From Saprospiraceae bacterium (GTDB lineage: Bacteria > Bacteroidota > Bacteroidia > Chitinophagales > Saprospiraceae), in NCBI GenBank assembly GCA_016718205.1, contig JADKEB010000034.1:62001-126000 (forward strand): DNA of 64,000 bases. Reading direction: 5' to 3'. The notes under the pieces are model-generated. The model was not told where the DNA came from, ran no database searches, and saw only the letters and a program-made list of their open reading frames with translations. The position numbers and the translations under genes were made by a program. Every line of letters starts with the position of its first letter. Position 1 is the stretch's first letter. Below, piece after piece: positions 19,433-28,870 of this stretch.

Positions 19433-20340
19433 ATGTTTAAAACTAGCCCTGTGTCAGAATCATCCAGGTTATTTTTATTTTTTATTGTTTTCGCTTATTC
19501 CTGTACCGGGCCTAAGGCCGCATTTACATTTGAAAAAAAATCAGATCTTGCTCCTTCCCAGATCAAATTCGTCAATCAATCGAAAGACGCAGAAGAGTAT
19601 TTATGGCATTTCGGTGACGGAACCACTTCTGCATTGGCAAATCCGGTCAATAGGTATATACATTCCGGGAGATATGAAGTAATACTGGAAGCCAAAAGAA
19701 AAAAAAAGATATCCAAAAGGAAACGATTTTGCACGTATTGCCGGCGCTGGAATGTTTGGCTGAAATTCAGACAACTTCAGGCAATATGGTTATAAAATTG
19801 TATAATAGCACTCATGATCATAGGGACAATTTCATCAAACTGGCAGAAAGCGGATACTATGATGGAACACTATTTCATAGAGTGATCAAGGGCTTTATGA
19901 TACAAGCCGGAGATCCGGATTCCAAAAATGCAGAAGTAGGACAGAGATTGGGTGGAGGTGGGCCAGGATACACCGTCAAAGCTGAAATATCAGATACCAT
20001 TTTCCATATAAAAGGGGCTCTCGCAGCTGCCAGAATCGGAGACGAGATGAATCCTTCCAAATCATCTTCCGGATCTCAATTTTATATAGTGCAGGGAAGA
20101 ACCGTGCCGGAACAAGTACTCGATGGATATGCAGCACAAAAAAAAATCAAATATACCTCTTCAGCCAGAGACTTAATGATGCAAAAAGGTGGCACACCTC
20201 AGTTGGATCAGGAATATACCGTTTTCGGTCAGGTGATTGATGGTTTTGAAATTATTGACAGTATTGCAGATGTCAAAACTGACCAAAATGACCGTCCTGT
20301 AAGCGATGTTAAAATATTGAAAATTAATATTATTAAGTAA
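19433..20340 (+). CDS. PKD-domain cyclophilin lipoprotein (one frameshift)
   Basis: The N-terminus has a lipoprotein signal ending in AYSC (Cys24). It is followed by a PKD domain (about residues 30-90: FTFEKKSDLAPSQIKFVNQS, EYLWHFGDGTTSALANPV), then a cyclophilin domain with YDGTLFHRVIKGFMIQAGD, GSQFYIV and YTVFGQVIDGFEIIDSI. The frame breaks within AAAAGAAAAAAAAAGAT near 19695-19710. Total length modulo 3 fits one missing base, so a homopolymer undercall is likely. If not, the cyclophilin half begins at 19729 without a signal. The gene is the tandem partner of 18799-19431. PKD domains bind proteins or polysaccharides, which could tether or target the isomerase. Confidence 0.87.
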
Positions 20341-20379
20341 ATTTATTGAATCACCGAATCATTTAAAAATAAAATAATC

Positions 20380-21113
20380 ATGGAAGTATTAGGTATAGAC
20401 GTTGGAGGTACTGGAATCAAAATCAATACTGTTAAAATTGAAACAGGTGAGTTGACCGGTGAAAAATTAAAAATCAAAACACCAACACCAGCCACACCTG
20501 ACGCCATCATAGAATGTATGAAAACTGCCGTAGATCATTTCAAATGGCAAGGAAAAAAAATTGGAATTGGTTTTCCTGCTGTTATTAAAAATGGTGTTTC
20601 GCTTACAGCCAGCAATATAGACAGTCAGTTTATTAACTATCCGGTGGACAGTGCTTTCAGTGAAGCATTAGGATGTGATGTCACTGTCGTCAATGATGCA
20701 GATGCTGCCGGAATCGCTGAAATGACTTACGGAAAAGGAAAAGGGGTAAAGGGTTTAGTGGTCTTTTTGACCTTGGGTACTGGTATAGGCTCCGCTTTGT
20801 TCTACAACGGTCAGTTGTTAGCAAACACAGAATTGGGGCACCTAAAATATAAAAAATCTATTTTGAAAAATATGCCAGTAATAGCGCACGGGAATTTCAT
20901 CATCTCAGTTGGAGAAAATGGGCAAAAGAACTTGATGTGTACCTCAACCATCTGGATCTGCTCTTAAGTCCGGACCTCATTCTCATAGGTGGTGGAGTCA
21001 GTAAAAACTTTGATCAGTACGGTAAATTCCTGAACACAAAAGTCCAGGTAGATACCGCCTCATTGCTAAATGACGCCGGTATCGTCGGTGCTGCCATGGC
21101 TGCAAGAAAATAG
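20380..21113 (+). CDS. ppgK: ROK-family polyphosphate/ATP glucokinase (one frameshift)
   Basis: About 244 residues, the usual size of PpgK. The ROK fold is shown by GIDVGGTGIKINTV (phosphate-binding), VVNDADAAGIAEMTYG and LTLGTGIGSALFYNG (glucose-site DxxG and phosphate loops), and ELGH. After this the frame shifts near 20860 in an A/T-rich stretch, and the C-terminus continues in another frame (FEKYASNSAREFHHLSWRKW, LLLSPDLILIGGGVSKNF, AGIVGAAMAARK) to TAG at 21111-21113. Length modulo 3 fits one lost base. The enzyme phosphorylates glucose using polyphosphate and/or ATP. It is the last gene of the miaE run and converges with the M43 protease gene. Confidence 0.85.
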
Positions 21114-21162
21114 CTTTAGAGTATATGTATAAACCTTCATTGCAAGTAAAGTAATGTCGAAG

Positions 21163-23991
21163 TCATATTTTTTTTATCAATGATATTTTATTTCCTATGA
21201 TATTCAACTGACCATTATTTTGGATGACGGGATCATTTGTACTTTTGATTTCTGAATGATCGAGGTTAAGTATTCCATCAATTTTAAGAGATGGCACCGC
21301 GCTGCCTGTTAAATTTAAAATGACATCTTTTAACGTAAGGGTTTTATTGACATTAACATTTAAGCCAAAATTACCAGTAGCATTAATTTCTATAGTTGAT
21401 GAATTGACAGGATCACCTTGCAAGCTTATATTTTTATTGACTTCCAAAGAATCTGTCAAATTTACATTTGTAGTGAAATCTAGGATACTACCTTCCTCAA
21501 TACAAGATAAAATACTTCGCAAAGTACCTGCACCATCATTTGCTGGATTGGTTACTATGTTGCCTGACTCGACATAAATCGACTTGGTTGCTTGAGAGCT
21601 GCAATTTACTACATTGTGACTTACTGTGACAGTATATGAAGTCGTAAGTAATGGAGTGACTTGTTGATTTTGGGTATTGACGCTATTGCTCCACGAGTAG
21701 GCGTAATTTCCCGACGGAGACGAAGATAGATTTACATTGGCGGAAGGACATATCACTTCCTTGTCTGCTACAATTGCAGATGTGGGCAAGCAAGAACAAG
21801 CACAATTTAATGGGACTGCATTTCCAAAATTACAACTATTATAAGACGTAATGGATGGGAAAGCAATAGCAGGTAAGCCAGGATAAGTGATTGTAATATT
21901 TACACTAAAACTAACTACAGCAGGGCCACCACCACAACAAGAACCTGTGGCTTGATCGTACAAGTATATCAAAAAACCATTGGCAGGATTGTACCCAGGG
22001 AAATTATTTTGTGTCAATGTAAATGATGTCACATTACCAGGTAAAAACAAACCAATGCCAGCACCGCTGGTAGCATTTCTTATATCAACCAACAGGTTGT
22101 TTGCAGTACAATTTACTGGATATACGATATTTGAAATGGTAATGGTGTAGGTTGGAGGGTTGACAGGATTTGATGGAGTGCCTGAGACAGCCCCGGTGTT
22201 AAATAATCCACCACTCGTATAACCACACCCAAAATTAACTCCTGCGGAATTTCCACAAAGACTTGGTTTTGTGGTACAATTGAATATTACATCAGGAATT
22301 GCCGCAGCGTATCTTGCCATAACCGGGGTAGCAAAATAGTTTTTTTCTTTGTCCAATGAACCACAGTTGAAAGGTAAAGTCAAATTTTTCACTGGAGACC
22401 CTGATGTAGATTGGATGAGATGATTTACAGGGTTGGAGATGGATCCGTTGATAGTTGCTGCGGACAAAGCACTCATCAAAGTTGCATCATTTGTCACCGT
22501 TGATGTGATGGGTTGACCTTCCGTGATCCACCAACCTAGGATATCATTGGGTGGTATGGCTGGTGTTGTAGTAGTTAGATTGGCATTTGCAGATATAGTA
22601 CATGAGTTTGATATAAAAGAAGACAATCCATTGACTGTGGCTGTGCCAACATTAGCACTTACTTTTATGGTCAGTTTTGTACGGCAATTGGGATTGATTT
22701 CATTTCGATCTCCCAGATACCAGAAATATTCCCCTGGCACTAAATTATTTAATTGACCGGGACCGGTGCCTATTGACGGAGTAAATGTTGCAGATCCTGT
22801 AGCCAAAGGAGAAGTGGTGCCTAAACTCGCATACCAATTATAACAACTTGATGTGACTGTAAAAGTAGGTGCGCTACCACCAAAGCAGATTTCTTTGTAG
22901 GTATCAGATGCGCCATTGACAAATTCAGTTGCCACATTCCTATCGCACATCTGAGGTCCTCTGACACAAAGTAAGGCATCCATCATCTTTGCTTTCTGGC
23001 AAGGAGTAAATGTGTTCCTGCAATCAAATCCATTATTATAGGACATGATATTGGACTCTGAGTTGATATCAGTTGGGTATGGCGTACCACAAGGAGAAGT
23101 ACAGTTGTTGGGTGATTTATTGCATCCACTTCCATTTGCACAGGAATTGAACAATCCCGGATCTGCATCTGTATCCTTAATGTAATCTCCTGCTATACAG
23201 CCATTGGACATATTTGGGCATTCTAGCGTTGCATTCCCCTCATTGTGGGTGTGATGCAATCCCAATATATGCCCAAATTCATGAATCAATACTATGCTAA
23301 GCCCTAATGAAGGATTTCCACAATTGATAGATCCACTAGCATAAGCAAATGTGTTGAATGCTGCTCTTGACATGACGACTACATTTTGTGCATTTGCACC
23401 AGTAGGTAAGTAAGCCCATCCATTTGCTCCTGTGCCATAAGAAGTATTTGCAAATATATAAACATTAAGTACATTAGGCACATTATTCAATACACCTGCG
23501 GTGTAGGTACAACCAATGTTTTGATATCTTGTAGATAAATCTCCTGTCGTAGGGTGATTTGAGTAAGTCGTAGATTTGTAAAATTCAATAGGCACGCCCA
23601 CACAGTTCATGTAATCATTGGTGATAGCTATTTGAGCATCAATATTGGATTGTGTAGGGGTAGAAATGCTACAGTCTGGTTGAGTACTAACTGTAAATAC
23701 AACAGGTATCCTGTATTTGCTGCATGGAGCTGCGCTATTGATGACACAATCATGGGTACATGATGTGCCATATCCATCATTTACACTCCATGTACCAGAC
23801 CTTGCGCCACTTCTGACAGCTCTTCTAAAAGGCATGGCATCCGGATGTCTTTTGTTTTCAGAAATCTCATTAGTAAAGCAATTTTTTATTCCAAAAAAAG
23901 GTTTTTTAATAGTATCATTTTCATTTTGACTTTTACCAGTAGTAATAAATGCGCAGTTTAGAAATAAGATCAGCACCAATGATCGAAACAT
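21163..23991 (-). CDS. Secreted M43 (pappalysin-type) metalloprotease
   Basis: 942 residues with a signal peptide (FRSLVLILFLNCAFITTG). The zinc site is LIHEFGHILGLHH at residues 237-247, followed by a Met-turn (SNIMSYNNG), the M43 arrangement. Downstream are cysteine-rich and beta-sandwich segments, and a CSCLPTSAIVADKEVICPSA/YSWSNSVNTQ-type Ig-like repeat as in SprB-like adhesins. The last 120 residues (EEGSILDFTTNVNLTDSLEV, NISLQGDPVNSSTIEI) look like beta-helix repeats. No T9SS sorting domain is visible at the end, which is odd for such a protein and may mean truncation. A TATATTTG box lies upstream at 24037-24044. Confidence 0.88.
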   Translation of the reverse strand: MFRSLVLILFLNCAFITTGKSQNENDTIKKPFFGIKNCFTNEISENKRHPDAMPFRRAVRSGARSGTWSVNDGYGTSCTHDCVINSAAPCSKYRIPVVFTVSTQPDCSISTPTQSNIDAQIAITNDYMNCVGVPIEFYKSTTYSNHPTTGDLSTRYQNIGCTYTAGVLNNVPNVLNVYIFANTSYGTGANGWAYLPTGANAQNVVVMSRAAFNTFAYASGSINCGNPSLGLSIVLIHEFGHILGLHHTHNEGNATLECPNMSNGCIAGDYIKDTDADPGLFNSCANGSGCNKSPNNCTSPCGTPYPTDINSESNIMSYNNGFDCRNTFTPCQKAKMMDALLCVRGPQMCDRNVATEFVNGASDTYKEICFGGSAPTFTVTSSCYNWYASLGTTSPLATGSATFTPSIGTGPGQLNNLVPGEYFWYLGDRNEINPNCRTKLTIKVSANVGTATVNGLSSFISNSCTISANANLTTTTPAIPPNDILGWWITEGQPITSTVTNDATLMSALSAATINGSISNPVNHLIQSTSGSPVKNLTLPFNCGSLDKEKNYFATPVMARYAAAIPDVIFNCTTKPSLCGNSAGVNFGCGYTSGGLFNTGAVSGTPSNPVNPPTYTITISNIVYPVNCTANNLLVDIRNATSGAGIGLFLPGNVTSFTLTQNNFPGYNPANGFLIYLYDQATGSCCGGGPAVVSFSVNITITYPGLPAIAFPSITSYNSCNFGNAVPLNCACSCLPTSAIVADKEVICPSANVNLSSSPSGNYAYSWSNSVNTQNQQVTPLLTTSYTVTVSHNVVNCSSQATKSIYVESGNIVTNPANDGAGTLRSILSCIEEGSILDFTTNVNLTDSLEVNKNISLQGDPVNSSTIEINATGNFGLNVNVNKTLTLKDVILNLTGSAVPSLKIDGILNLDHSEIKSTNDPVIQNNGQLNIIGNKISLIKKI

Positions 23992-24036
23992 AAGTCTTAA
24001 TTGTTATAAATTGAGTAAATTAGAAATACCATCTCA

Positions 24037-24044
24037 CAAATATA
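24037..24044 (-). promoter_or_regulatory. Putative -7 promoter box for the M43 protease gene
   Basis: On the minus strand reads TATATTTG, about 46 bases before the ATG at 23991. Full match to TAnnTTTG; no obvious -33 element. Confidence 0.45.
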
Positions 24045-24158
24045 AAGTAATTCGGTAAAAGCAGTTGATTTTACGAAATTTTCTTTGTTTGTTAAATAGT
24101 TTTTTTTAGGATTTTCCTCAAAACACCCATATTGAGTTTGTGTAAAACTTCAATATTT

Positions 24159-24182
24159 AGAGTATGTTTAAATTTTTATTGC
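24159..24182. repeat. Isolated family A terminal sequence
   Basis: AGAGTATGTTTAAATTTTTA matches the left end of family A elements. The interior and right end are missing; it runs into family C repeat sequence. Confidence 0.5.
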
Positions 24183-24228
24183 CTTAAAATCAATGTATGA
24201 TGAACCTGGCTCAAAAATAATCGCCTTA

Positions 24229-24376
24229 TTTATACTCAAAATAAATTGGTTTGCGAAAATTTAATTTATCAATTTATTCATTTTGAGTAAAGACGAAGCG
24301 AAGCTTGTCTTTAAAGACATCTATCGTCTTTATAATGGCGACAGAATTATTTGCAAAATAAATTCTCGTCGGTATA
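24229..24376. repeat. Family C direct repeat, copy 1
   Basis: About 148 bases from TTTATACTCAAAATAAATTG to ATTCTCGTCGGTATA, shared with 25402-25550 in the same orientation with four mismatches by my count. It contains an inverted pair (CTCAAAAT ... ATTTTGAG) and a frame reading SKDEAKLVFKDI-RLYNGDRI that is open in both copies. The two copies flank the secreted-protein gene at 24501-25247. Confidence 0.85.
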
Positions 24377-24500
24377 GTTCACTTGCCCGCTTATATTATA
24401 GTTTTCAACCAGGCGAAATTCGTTGATTATTTTATTACCAGAACCATAATCTATTGATTTACAACTAAGAAAAATTTTAAACACTGAAGTATACTATAGA

Positions 24501-25247
24501 TCACTCTATATCATCCGATATTTTTATCAGCTTGTATCTTCTTTGACCGGAACTGTCTATCCACAGCATATTGTTTTCATCAATACATTCGTATCTATGG
24601 CCTTTATCACTATAAAAGACACCTTTGTTTTTTTCATCCGATTTGAAAATATACCAGTCATGTTCATCAATAAATCTTGCTTTCAGTCCGTCTCTGGTAT
24701 CTATGATATATACTTTCCTGTCGAATTCGGCAGATTGCCAAGTACCTTCAGGGTTTATGTGGTTTCTTCTTTTTCTAGTGGTTGAGACATCACCACGCCC
24801 TTCCACATCATCGTCGGATTCATAATCTCTGTAGCCTGATGGTTCATTATCAGAATACCAATCATCATCGTTATTATTATTATTATTCCTGTAGCCGCCG
24901 TCATGTCTATTTCCGGATCTATGGTCATAATTCCTGTCAGAGACGGGGTAAAATGTAAGCCTCGCGCGTCTGTTGCGTTTATAATACACCATCCTGTTAT
25001 TACCTGCAAATTTTACTGTATTTTCGTATCTGTCACTAAAGGAATTTTTACCGCATCTTTCAAACCATGTCCACCCATAACGCGAATGAATACCTTTGAT
25101 CCTAACTCCATCTCTATGATGTGAAATAAAAATATTCCTTTGAAGGTAAGGATTGTACCAACTTCCGTCATTTATGCCGATAGAAGCCTGCGTACTTAAG
25201 GAAATCAAGATTATACTGAAAACGAAAAATACCTGTCTCATAACCAT
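24501..25247 (-). CDS. Secreted protein with internal duplication, function unknown
   Basis: 248 residues with a signal peptide (VFFVFSIILISLSTQAS). Two similar modules are visible. Residues 27-102 contain DGSWYNPYLQRNIFISHHRD, GVRIKGIHSRYGWTWF and ARLTFYP; residues 165-243 contain EGTWQSAEFDRKVYIIDTRD, GLKARFIDEHDWYIF and RRYKLIK. They are joined by a low-complexity linker rich in Asn, Asp, Arg and Tyr (RNNNNNNDDDWYSDNE). The repeated W/Y-rich strands suggest small beta-sheet domains that may bind a ligand outside the cell. I recognise no named family. Family C repeats lie on both sides. Confidence 0.75.
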   Translation of the reverse strand: MVMRQVFFVFSIILISLSTQASIGINDGSWYNPYLQRNIFISHHRDGVRIKGIHSRYGWTWFERCGKNSFSDRYENTVKFAGNNRMVYYKRNRRARLTFYPVSDRNYDHRSGNRHDGGYRNNNNNNDDDWYSDNEPSGYRDYESDDDVEGRGDVSTTRKRRNHINPEGTWQSAEFDRKVYIIDTRDGLKARFIDEHDWYIFKSDEKNKGVFYSDKGHRYECIDENNMLWIDSSGQRRYKLIKISDDIE

Positions 25248-25401
25248 TACATTTTGTCTTTAAAACGTATCGATCGAGCCAAAAAAATGTTAAGAAGTAT
25301 ATAAATTTGCGTTAATGTATACTAAAATACTTACTTTTGGTCTAATTTGAATTCAATTGAATTTTGCCCTGCTATTAAAGCATTGAAAATAAAGATTTTA
25401 T

Positions 25402-25550
25402 ATTTATACTCAAAATAAATTGGTTTGCGAAAATTTAATTTATCAATTTATTCATTTTGAGTAAAGACGAAGCGAAGCTTGTCTTTAAAGACATTAATCG
25501 TCTTTATAATGGTGACAGAATTATTTGCAAAATAAATTCTCGACGGTATA
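25402..25550. repeat. Family C direct repeat, copy 2
   Basis: Second copy of 24229-24376 in the same orientation, ending CTCGACGGTATA. It lies directly upstream of the NamZ-like gene at 25596 and may form part of its leader. Confidence 0.85.
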
Positions 25551-25595
25551 CATATTTTTTTTACCAATTTTTGTCCTGCATAAACCCTTTATCTT

Positions 25596-26804
25596 ATGTA
25601 TTTATATCTATACTCTTTTATTACATTTTTCCTGATGACATGCAAACCAGCAGAAGAAAGCGTAATTTATCCAACTACACCCACTGTAGAAAAGACTATA
25701 ACTGTCATAACAGCGGCTGAAAGAATTGCTTTGTACCACCCGCTTTTACAAAATAAAAAAGTAGCTTTGGTGGTCAATCAGACAAGTATAGTCAAAGAAA
25801 GTCATCTCGTGGATACTTTGTTAAAACTGGGCGTAAACATCAGAGTGATTTTTGCTCCGGAACATGGTTTCAGGGGTAAGGCTGATGCAGGTGAAGTGAT
25901 AGATGATACTAAAGATACCAAAACAGGGCTTTCTATCATCTCTATCTATGGGAAGAAGAAAAAACCATCATCAGAAGACCTCAAAGATGTGGACATTGTG
26001 GTATTTGACATCCAGGATGTAGGTGTAAGATTTTATACCTATATATCCACCCTACACTATGTAATGGAAGCCTGTGCAGAATATAAAAAGCCTCTGATGG
26101 TGCTGGATAGACCCAATCCAAACGGGTACTTTATTGATGGCGAAATCCTTGATCCTGTCTACAAATCATTTGTCGGAATGCATCAGGTTCCCACAGTGTA
26201 TGGTATGACTATAGGTGAGTATGCCAAAATGATCAATGGTGAGGGTTGGTTGCCCAATAAAGCCATATGCGACCTGACAGTCATCGAATGTAAAAACTAT
26301 ACTCATGACACATTTTATGAATTGCCGGTAAAACCCAGCCCCAATCTTCCAAATATAAGATCAATTTTATTGTATCCTTCTGTGTGCTTTTTTGAAGGTA
26401 CCACCTTAAGCTTAGGTAGAGGCACAGAAAAACAATTTCAGGTCATCGGCCACCCATCATTAAAATCAGACTTTTCATTTACCCCAATGCCCAATGAAGG
26501 CGCCAAGGAACCACCACTGAAAGGTGAAAAATGTTATGGCACAGATCTAAGTAATATTACAACAGGAAGTATCATCAAAGACAAAAGGATTAACCTCAGC
26601 TACCTGATTGATTATCATAATAAGATGAAAAGTGCTAATCAGAAATTTTTTCTTGATAACAACTTCATTGACAAACTTGCAGGCAGCGACCAGTTGAGAA
26701 AACAAATACTGGCGGGCAAGAGTGAAGAAGAAATCAGGATGACGTGGAAACCCGGATTGGAAAAATTTATGAAAGTCAGGCAAAAATATCTGATTTACCA
26801 ATAG
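25596..26804 (+). CDS. namZ: NamZ-like (DUF1343) exo-beta-N-acetylmuramidase, lipoprotein
   Basis: 402 residues. A short signal ends in LMTC (Cys16), consistent with a lipoprotein. The DUF1343 family is recognised from KKVALVVNQTSIV, VIFAPEHGFRGKADAGEV, DVDIVVFDIQDVGVRFYTYI, LMVLDRPNPNGYFIDGEIL and CFFEGTTLSLGRGTEKQFQ. Characterised members (NamZ) release N-acetylmuramic acid from the non-reducing end of peptidoglycan fragments, a wall-recycling step. The function is inferred from family membership. No other muropeptide-recycling gene is adjacent. The C-terminus (EEEIRMTWKPGLEKFMKVRQ) is complete. Confidence 0.88.
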   Translation: MYLYLYSFITFFLMTCKPAEESVIYPTTPTVEKTITVITAAERIALYHPLLQNKKVALVVNQTSIVKESHLVDTLLKLGVNIRVIFAPEHGFRGKADAGEVIDDTKDTKTGLSIISIYGKKKKPSSEDLKDVDIVVFDIQDVGVRFYTYISTLHYVMEACAEYKKPLMVLDRPNPNGYFIDGEILDPVYKSFVGMHQVPTVYGMTIGEYAKMINGEGWLPNKAICDLTVIECKNYTHDTFYELPVKPSPNLPNIRSILLYPSVCFFEGTTLSLGRGTEKQFQVIGHPSLKSDFSFTPMPNEGAKEPPLKGEKCYGTDLSNITTGSIIKDKRINLSYLIDYHNKMKSANQKFFLDNNFIDKLAGSDQLRKQILAGKSEEEIRMTWKPGLEKFMKVRQKYLIYQ

Positions 26805-26894
26805 ATGATGAAATCTGTTTTTAAATCAATCAATTTTATTTAAACTAGTGAAAACTTTGATATTTTTCCTAATTCAGAGTATGATTTAAAGTTC

Positions 26895-27569
26895 ATGAAG
26901 AGAAATGTTTTCTGTCTGTTATTAATGTTTTCATTTTATATGGGAAAAGGTCAGCAAAAAGACACACTCATTTATATAGGTGATCCGATGTGTTCCTGGT
27001 GCTATGGTTTTAGCCCTGAATTAGACAAGATTATCCTTGCATTTCCAGATACTCCATTTGAGATGGTGATGGGCGGATTGAGACCCGGAGGAACAGAAAA
27101 AATGAGTGATTTAAGAGACTTTCTACATGAACACTGGACAGAGGTCCACAGAGCAAGTGGTCAGAGATTCAATTTTGCCATCCTTAAAAAGTCTGAAATC
27201 ACATACGATACCGAACCGGCATGCAGGGCAGTCATTCTAGCCGGAAAAATGAAGCCGGCAATACAATATGATTACTTTAAAGCAGTCCAGGAATCATTTT
27301 ACATACATAATCATCTGCCCAATGATGATGATACATATGTCCAGTTAGCTGCAGGTCTGGGACTGGATGCCAAAGAATTTCACAAACGATTTAAGCAGAG
27401 CCAGACAAAAATGGATGCATATTCTGATTTTGACCTTGCCGGATCCATGGGAATCAAGTCTTTTCCTGCATTAGTTGCAAAAATAGATGGTAAGTTATAC
27501 ATGGTGACAGATGGATATCAAAAGGCTGACAGAATCATTAAATTGCTGGAGAACCGAGGATTGAAGTAG
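26895..27569 (+). CDS. DsbA/FrnE-like thioredoxin-fold protein
   Basis: 224 residues. A possible signal (CLLLMFSFYMGKGQ) precedes a thioredoxin fold with the active site MCSWCYGF (Cys33, Cys36). The inserted helical domain is long (LRDFLHEHWTEVHRASGQRF to LAAGLGLDAKEFHKRF), followed by the returning strand with a cis-proline region IKSFPALVAKIDGKLY. The CSWC site and domain order match DsbA-family proteins of the FrnE subgroup. It probably acts on disulfides in the periplasm if the signal is real; otherwise it is cytosolic. Monocistronic as far as can be seen. Confidence 0.85.
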   Translation: MKRNVFCLLLMFSFYMGKGQQKDTLIYIGDPMCSWCYGFSPELDKIILAFPDTPFEMVMGGLRPGGTEKMSDLRDFLHEHWTEVHRASGQRFNFAILKKSEITYDTEPACRAVILAGKMKPAIQYDYFKAVQESFYIHNHLPNDDDTYVQLAAGLGLDAKEFHKRFKQSQTKMDAYSDFDLAGSMGIKSFPALVAKIDGKLYMVTDGYQKADRIIKLLENRGLK

Positions 27570-27696
27570 TTATGTTCCTTTGATTAGAAGTCATATGATT
27601 GAAATATAGAAGTTCATAATGACAAATTTGGGGTTTATTTCATTTTTTAAAGAAAGTTGTCGTTAGAGATGTTTAGTTTGGGGGGCGAAAAAACGC

Positions 27697-27740
27697 TGGC
27701 TAAAATTAATTTCCTGGCCTGAAAAGTTTAAACATACTCT
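27697..27740. repeat. Family A right-end remnant
   Basis: The sequence GCTGGCTAAAATTAATTT is followed by AAAAGTTTAAACATACTCT, matching the right end of family A elements. The left part is missing. Confidence 0.5.
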
Positions 27741-27835
27741 TAATGAGCCACCTTAATAAATTGAAAAAATTGTTCTTAACAGTAGTTTAACAGCAGAAAA
27801 TGAAACTTTTTTTCATATATTATAGTTTTTACCAC

Positions 27836-27843
27836 TATATTTG
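27836..27843 (+). promoter_or_regulatory. Putative -7 promoter box for DUF1573 gene
   Basis: TATATTTG, a full match to TAnnTTTG, 30 bases before the start codon at 27874. Confidence 0.5.
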
Positions 27844-27873
27844 TCCTTAAATTTATTAAAAACAAAAATTATC

Positions 27874-28407
27874 ATGAAACAGTTTTTATTTATCCTATTA
27901 GTTTTTGTTGCTTTCGGTCTCAATGCTCAGAAAACAAAAGCAAAAAACGCAGTTAAAAGTGCTCAGGAAGCTCCAAAACAAGAAGTAGTACAACCAGTCA
28001 CACCATCAGCGCCACAGGTTGCACCTGAATTTATTATGGCACCAGCATCAAAGGCAAAGATGACTTTTGAATCTCTGGACGTGAATTATGGCACCATTGA
28101 ACACAATGCTGATCCTGTAAGAATCGTAAAATTCACTAACACAGGTACTGAACCACTTATCATCAATAACGCAACCAGTTCTTGCGGATGTACAGTACCA
28201 AAATGGCCTACCGAACCAATAGCACCTGGTCAAAGCGCAAGTCTTGAAGTAAGATATGCTACTGACAGAGTTGGTAGAATCAGTAAATCTATAACAGTTA
28301 GAACTAATGCAGGTGATCACACTTTACAGGTAATAGGAGAAGTTCTTCCTAAAAAAGAAGAAGTTCCGGTTCCTGCTGCTCAACCTAATATCATCAAAGG
28401 CAATTAA
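27874..28407 (+). CDS. DUF1573 domain secreted protein
   Basis: 177 residues from the ATG at 27874, chosen because it starts the signal peptide (MKQFLFILLVFVAFGLNAQ). A Lys/Ala/Pro-rich linker leads to a single DUF1573 domain, an Ig-like beta-sandwich: FESLDVNYGTIEHNADPVRI, KFTNTGTEPLIINNATSSCG with the conserved CGC of SSCGCTVPKWP, and a C-terminal strand pair. DUF1573 proteins are abundant exported Bacteroidota proteins of unknown function. It has its own -7 box and a strong terminator, so it is a single-gene transcript. A paralogue is at 41826. Confidence 0.88.
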   Translation: MKQFLFILLVFVAFGLNAQKTKAKNAVKSAQEAPKQEVVQPVTPSAPQVAPEFIMAPASKAKMTFESLDVNYGTIEHNADPVRIVKFTNTGTEPLIINNATSSCGCTVPKWPTEPIAPGQSASLEVRYATDRVGRISKSITVRTNAGDHTLQVIGEVLPKKEEVPVPAAQPNIIKGN

Positions 28408-28437
28408 TATTTCTACCTAAAAAGTAGTTTAAAATAT

Positions 28438-28470
28438 AAAGGTTTCAATGCTGCATTGGAACCTTTTTTA
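28438..28470 (+). terminator. Intrinsic terminator after DUF1573 gene
   Basis: Stem AAAGGTTTCAATG / CATTGGAACCTTT with a three-base loop, then a T run. It starts 30 bases after the stop codon. Confidence 0.88.
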
Positions 28471-28509
28471 TTTTAGAGCATCTTTAAATTTTTATTTCCT
28501 TAAAATAAT

Positions 28510-28784
28510 ACCTAAATATCTATAATGAGTTCCGTTATGAAGATCAAAAGTACAATAAAATAAGCATTTTTGACGACAAATCATACTGTGTGCAGCTTTA
28601 ACTGTAGCATCGCTTCAGCAGAGCTGCACACGGTATGGTGCATGACTGAACGGTGCTTTAGCAAAATTGAGTGGCAGCTCAATTTAGTGAAGAAACCGCC
28701 AGCTAACCTGGCGGCTACTTAGCTTTCTTTTTTAGGTTTACTAATTTTGGTCTGGAATAGGAAATTCATTTTAGATTTTTAGGT
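28510..28784. repeat. Family B inverted-repeat element, copy 2
   Basis: Same ends as 9891-10107 (ACCTAAATATCTATAATGAG and GAAATTCATTTTAGATTTTTAGGT, here written in two parts: GAAATTCATTTTAG, ATTTTTAGGT) and the same internal hairpin of GTGTGCAGCT / AGCTGCACAC. It is longer than copy 1 through an extra segment with another hairpin (CCGCCAGCTAACCTGGCGG). Confidence 0.8.
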
Positions 28785-28870
28785 AATAAAAATACTAATT
28801 TTTTGAGTAAGTTTTTATTGAGAAGAAAACAATTATGTAGTAAGTTTACAGACTTTCGTTATAGAAAATT

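Noticed and set aside
24159..25550. Composite transposon made of the two family C copies
   Set aside because: Copies are short, in direct orientation, and carry no transposase or terminal inverted repeats.
25457..25720. 87-codon frame beginning in family C copy 2
   Set aside because: Runs from a repeat into the NamZ-like gene in the wrong frame; the conserved part is shared with copy 1 and is treated as repeat DNA.
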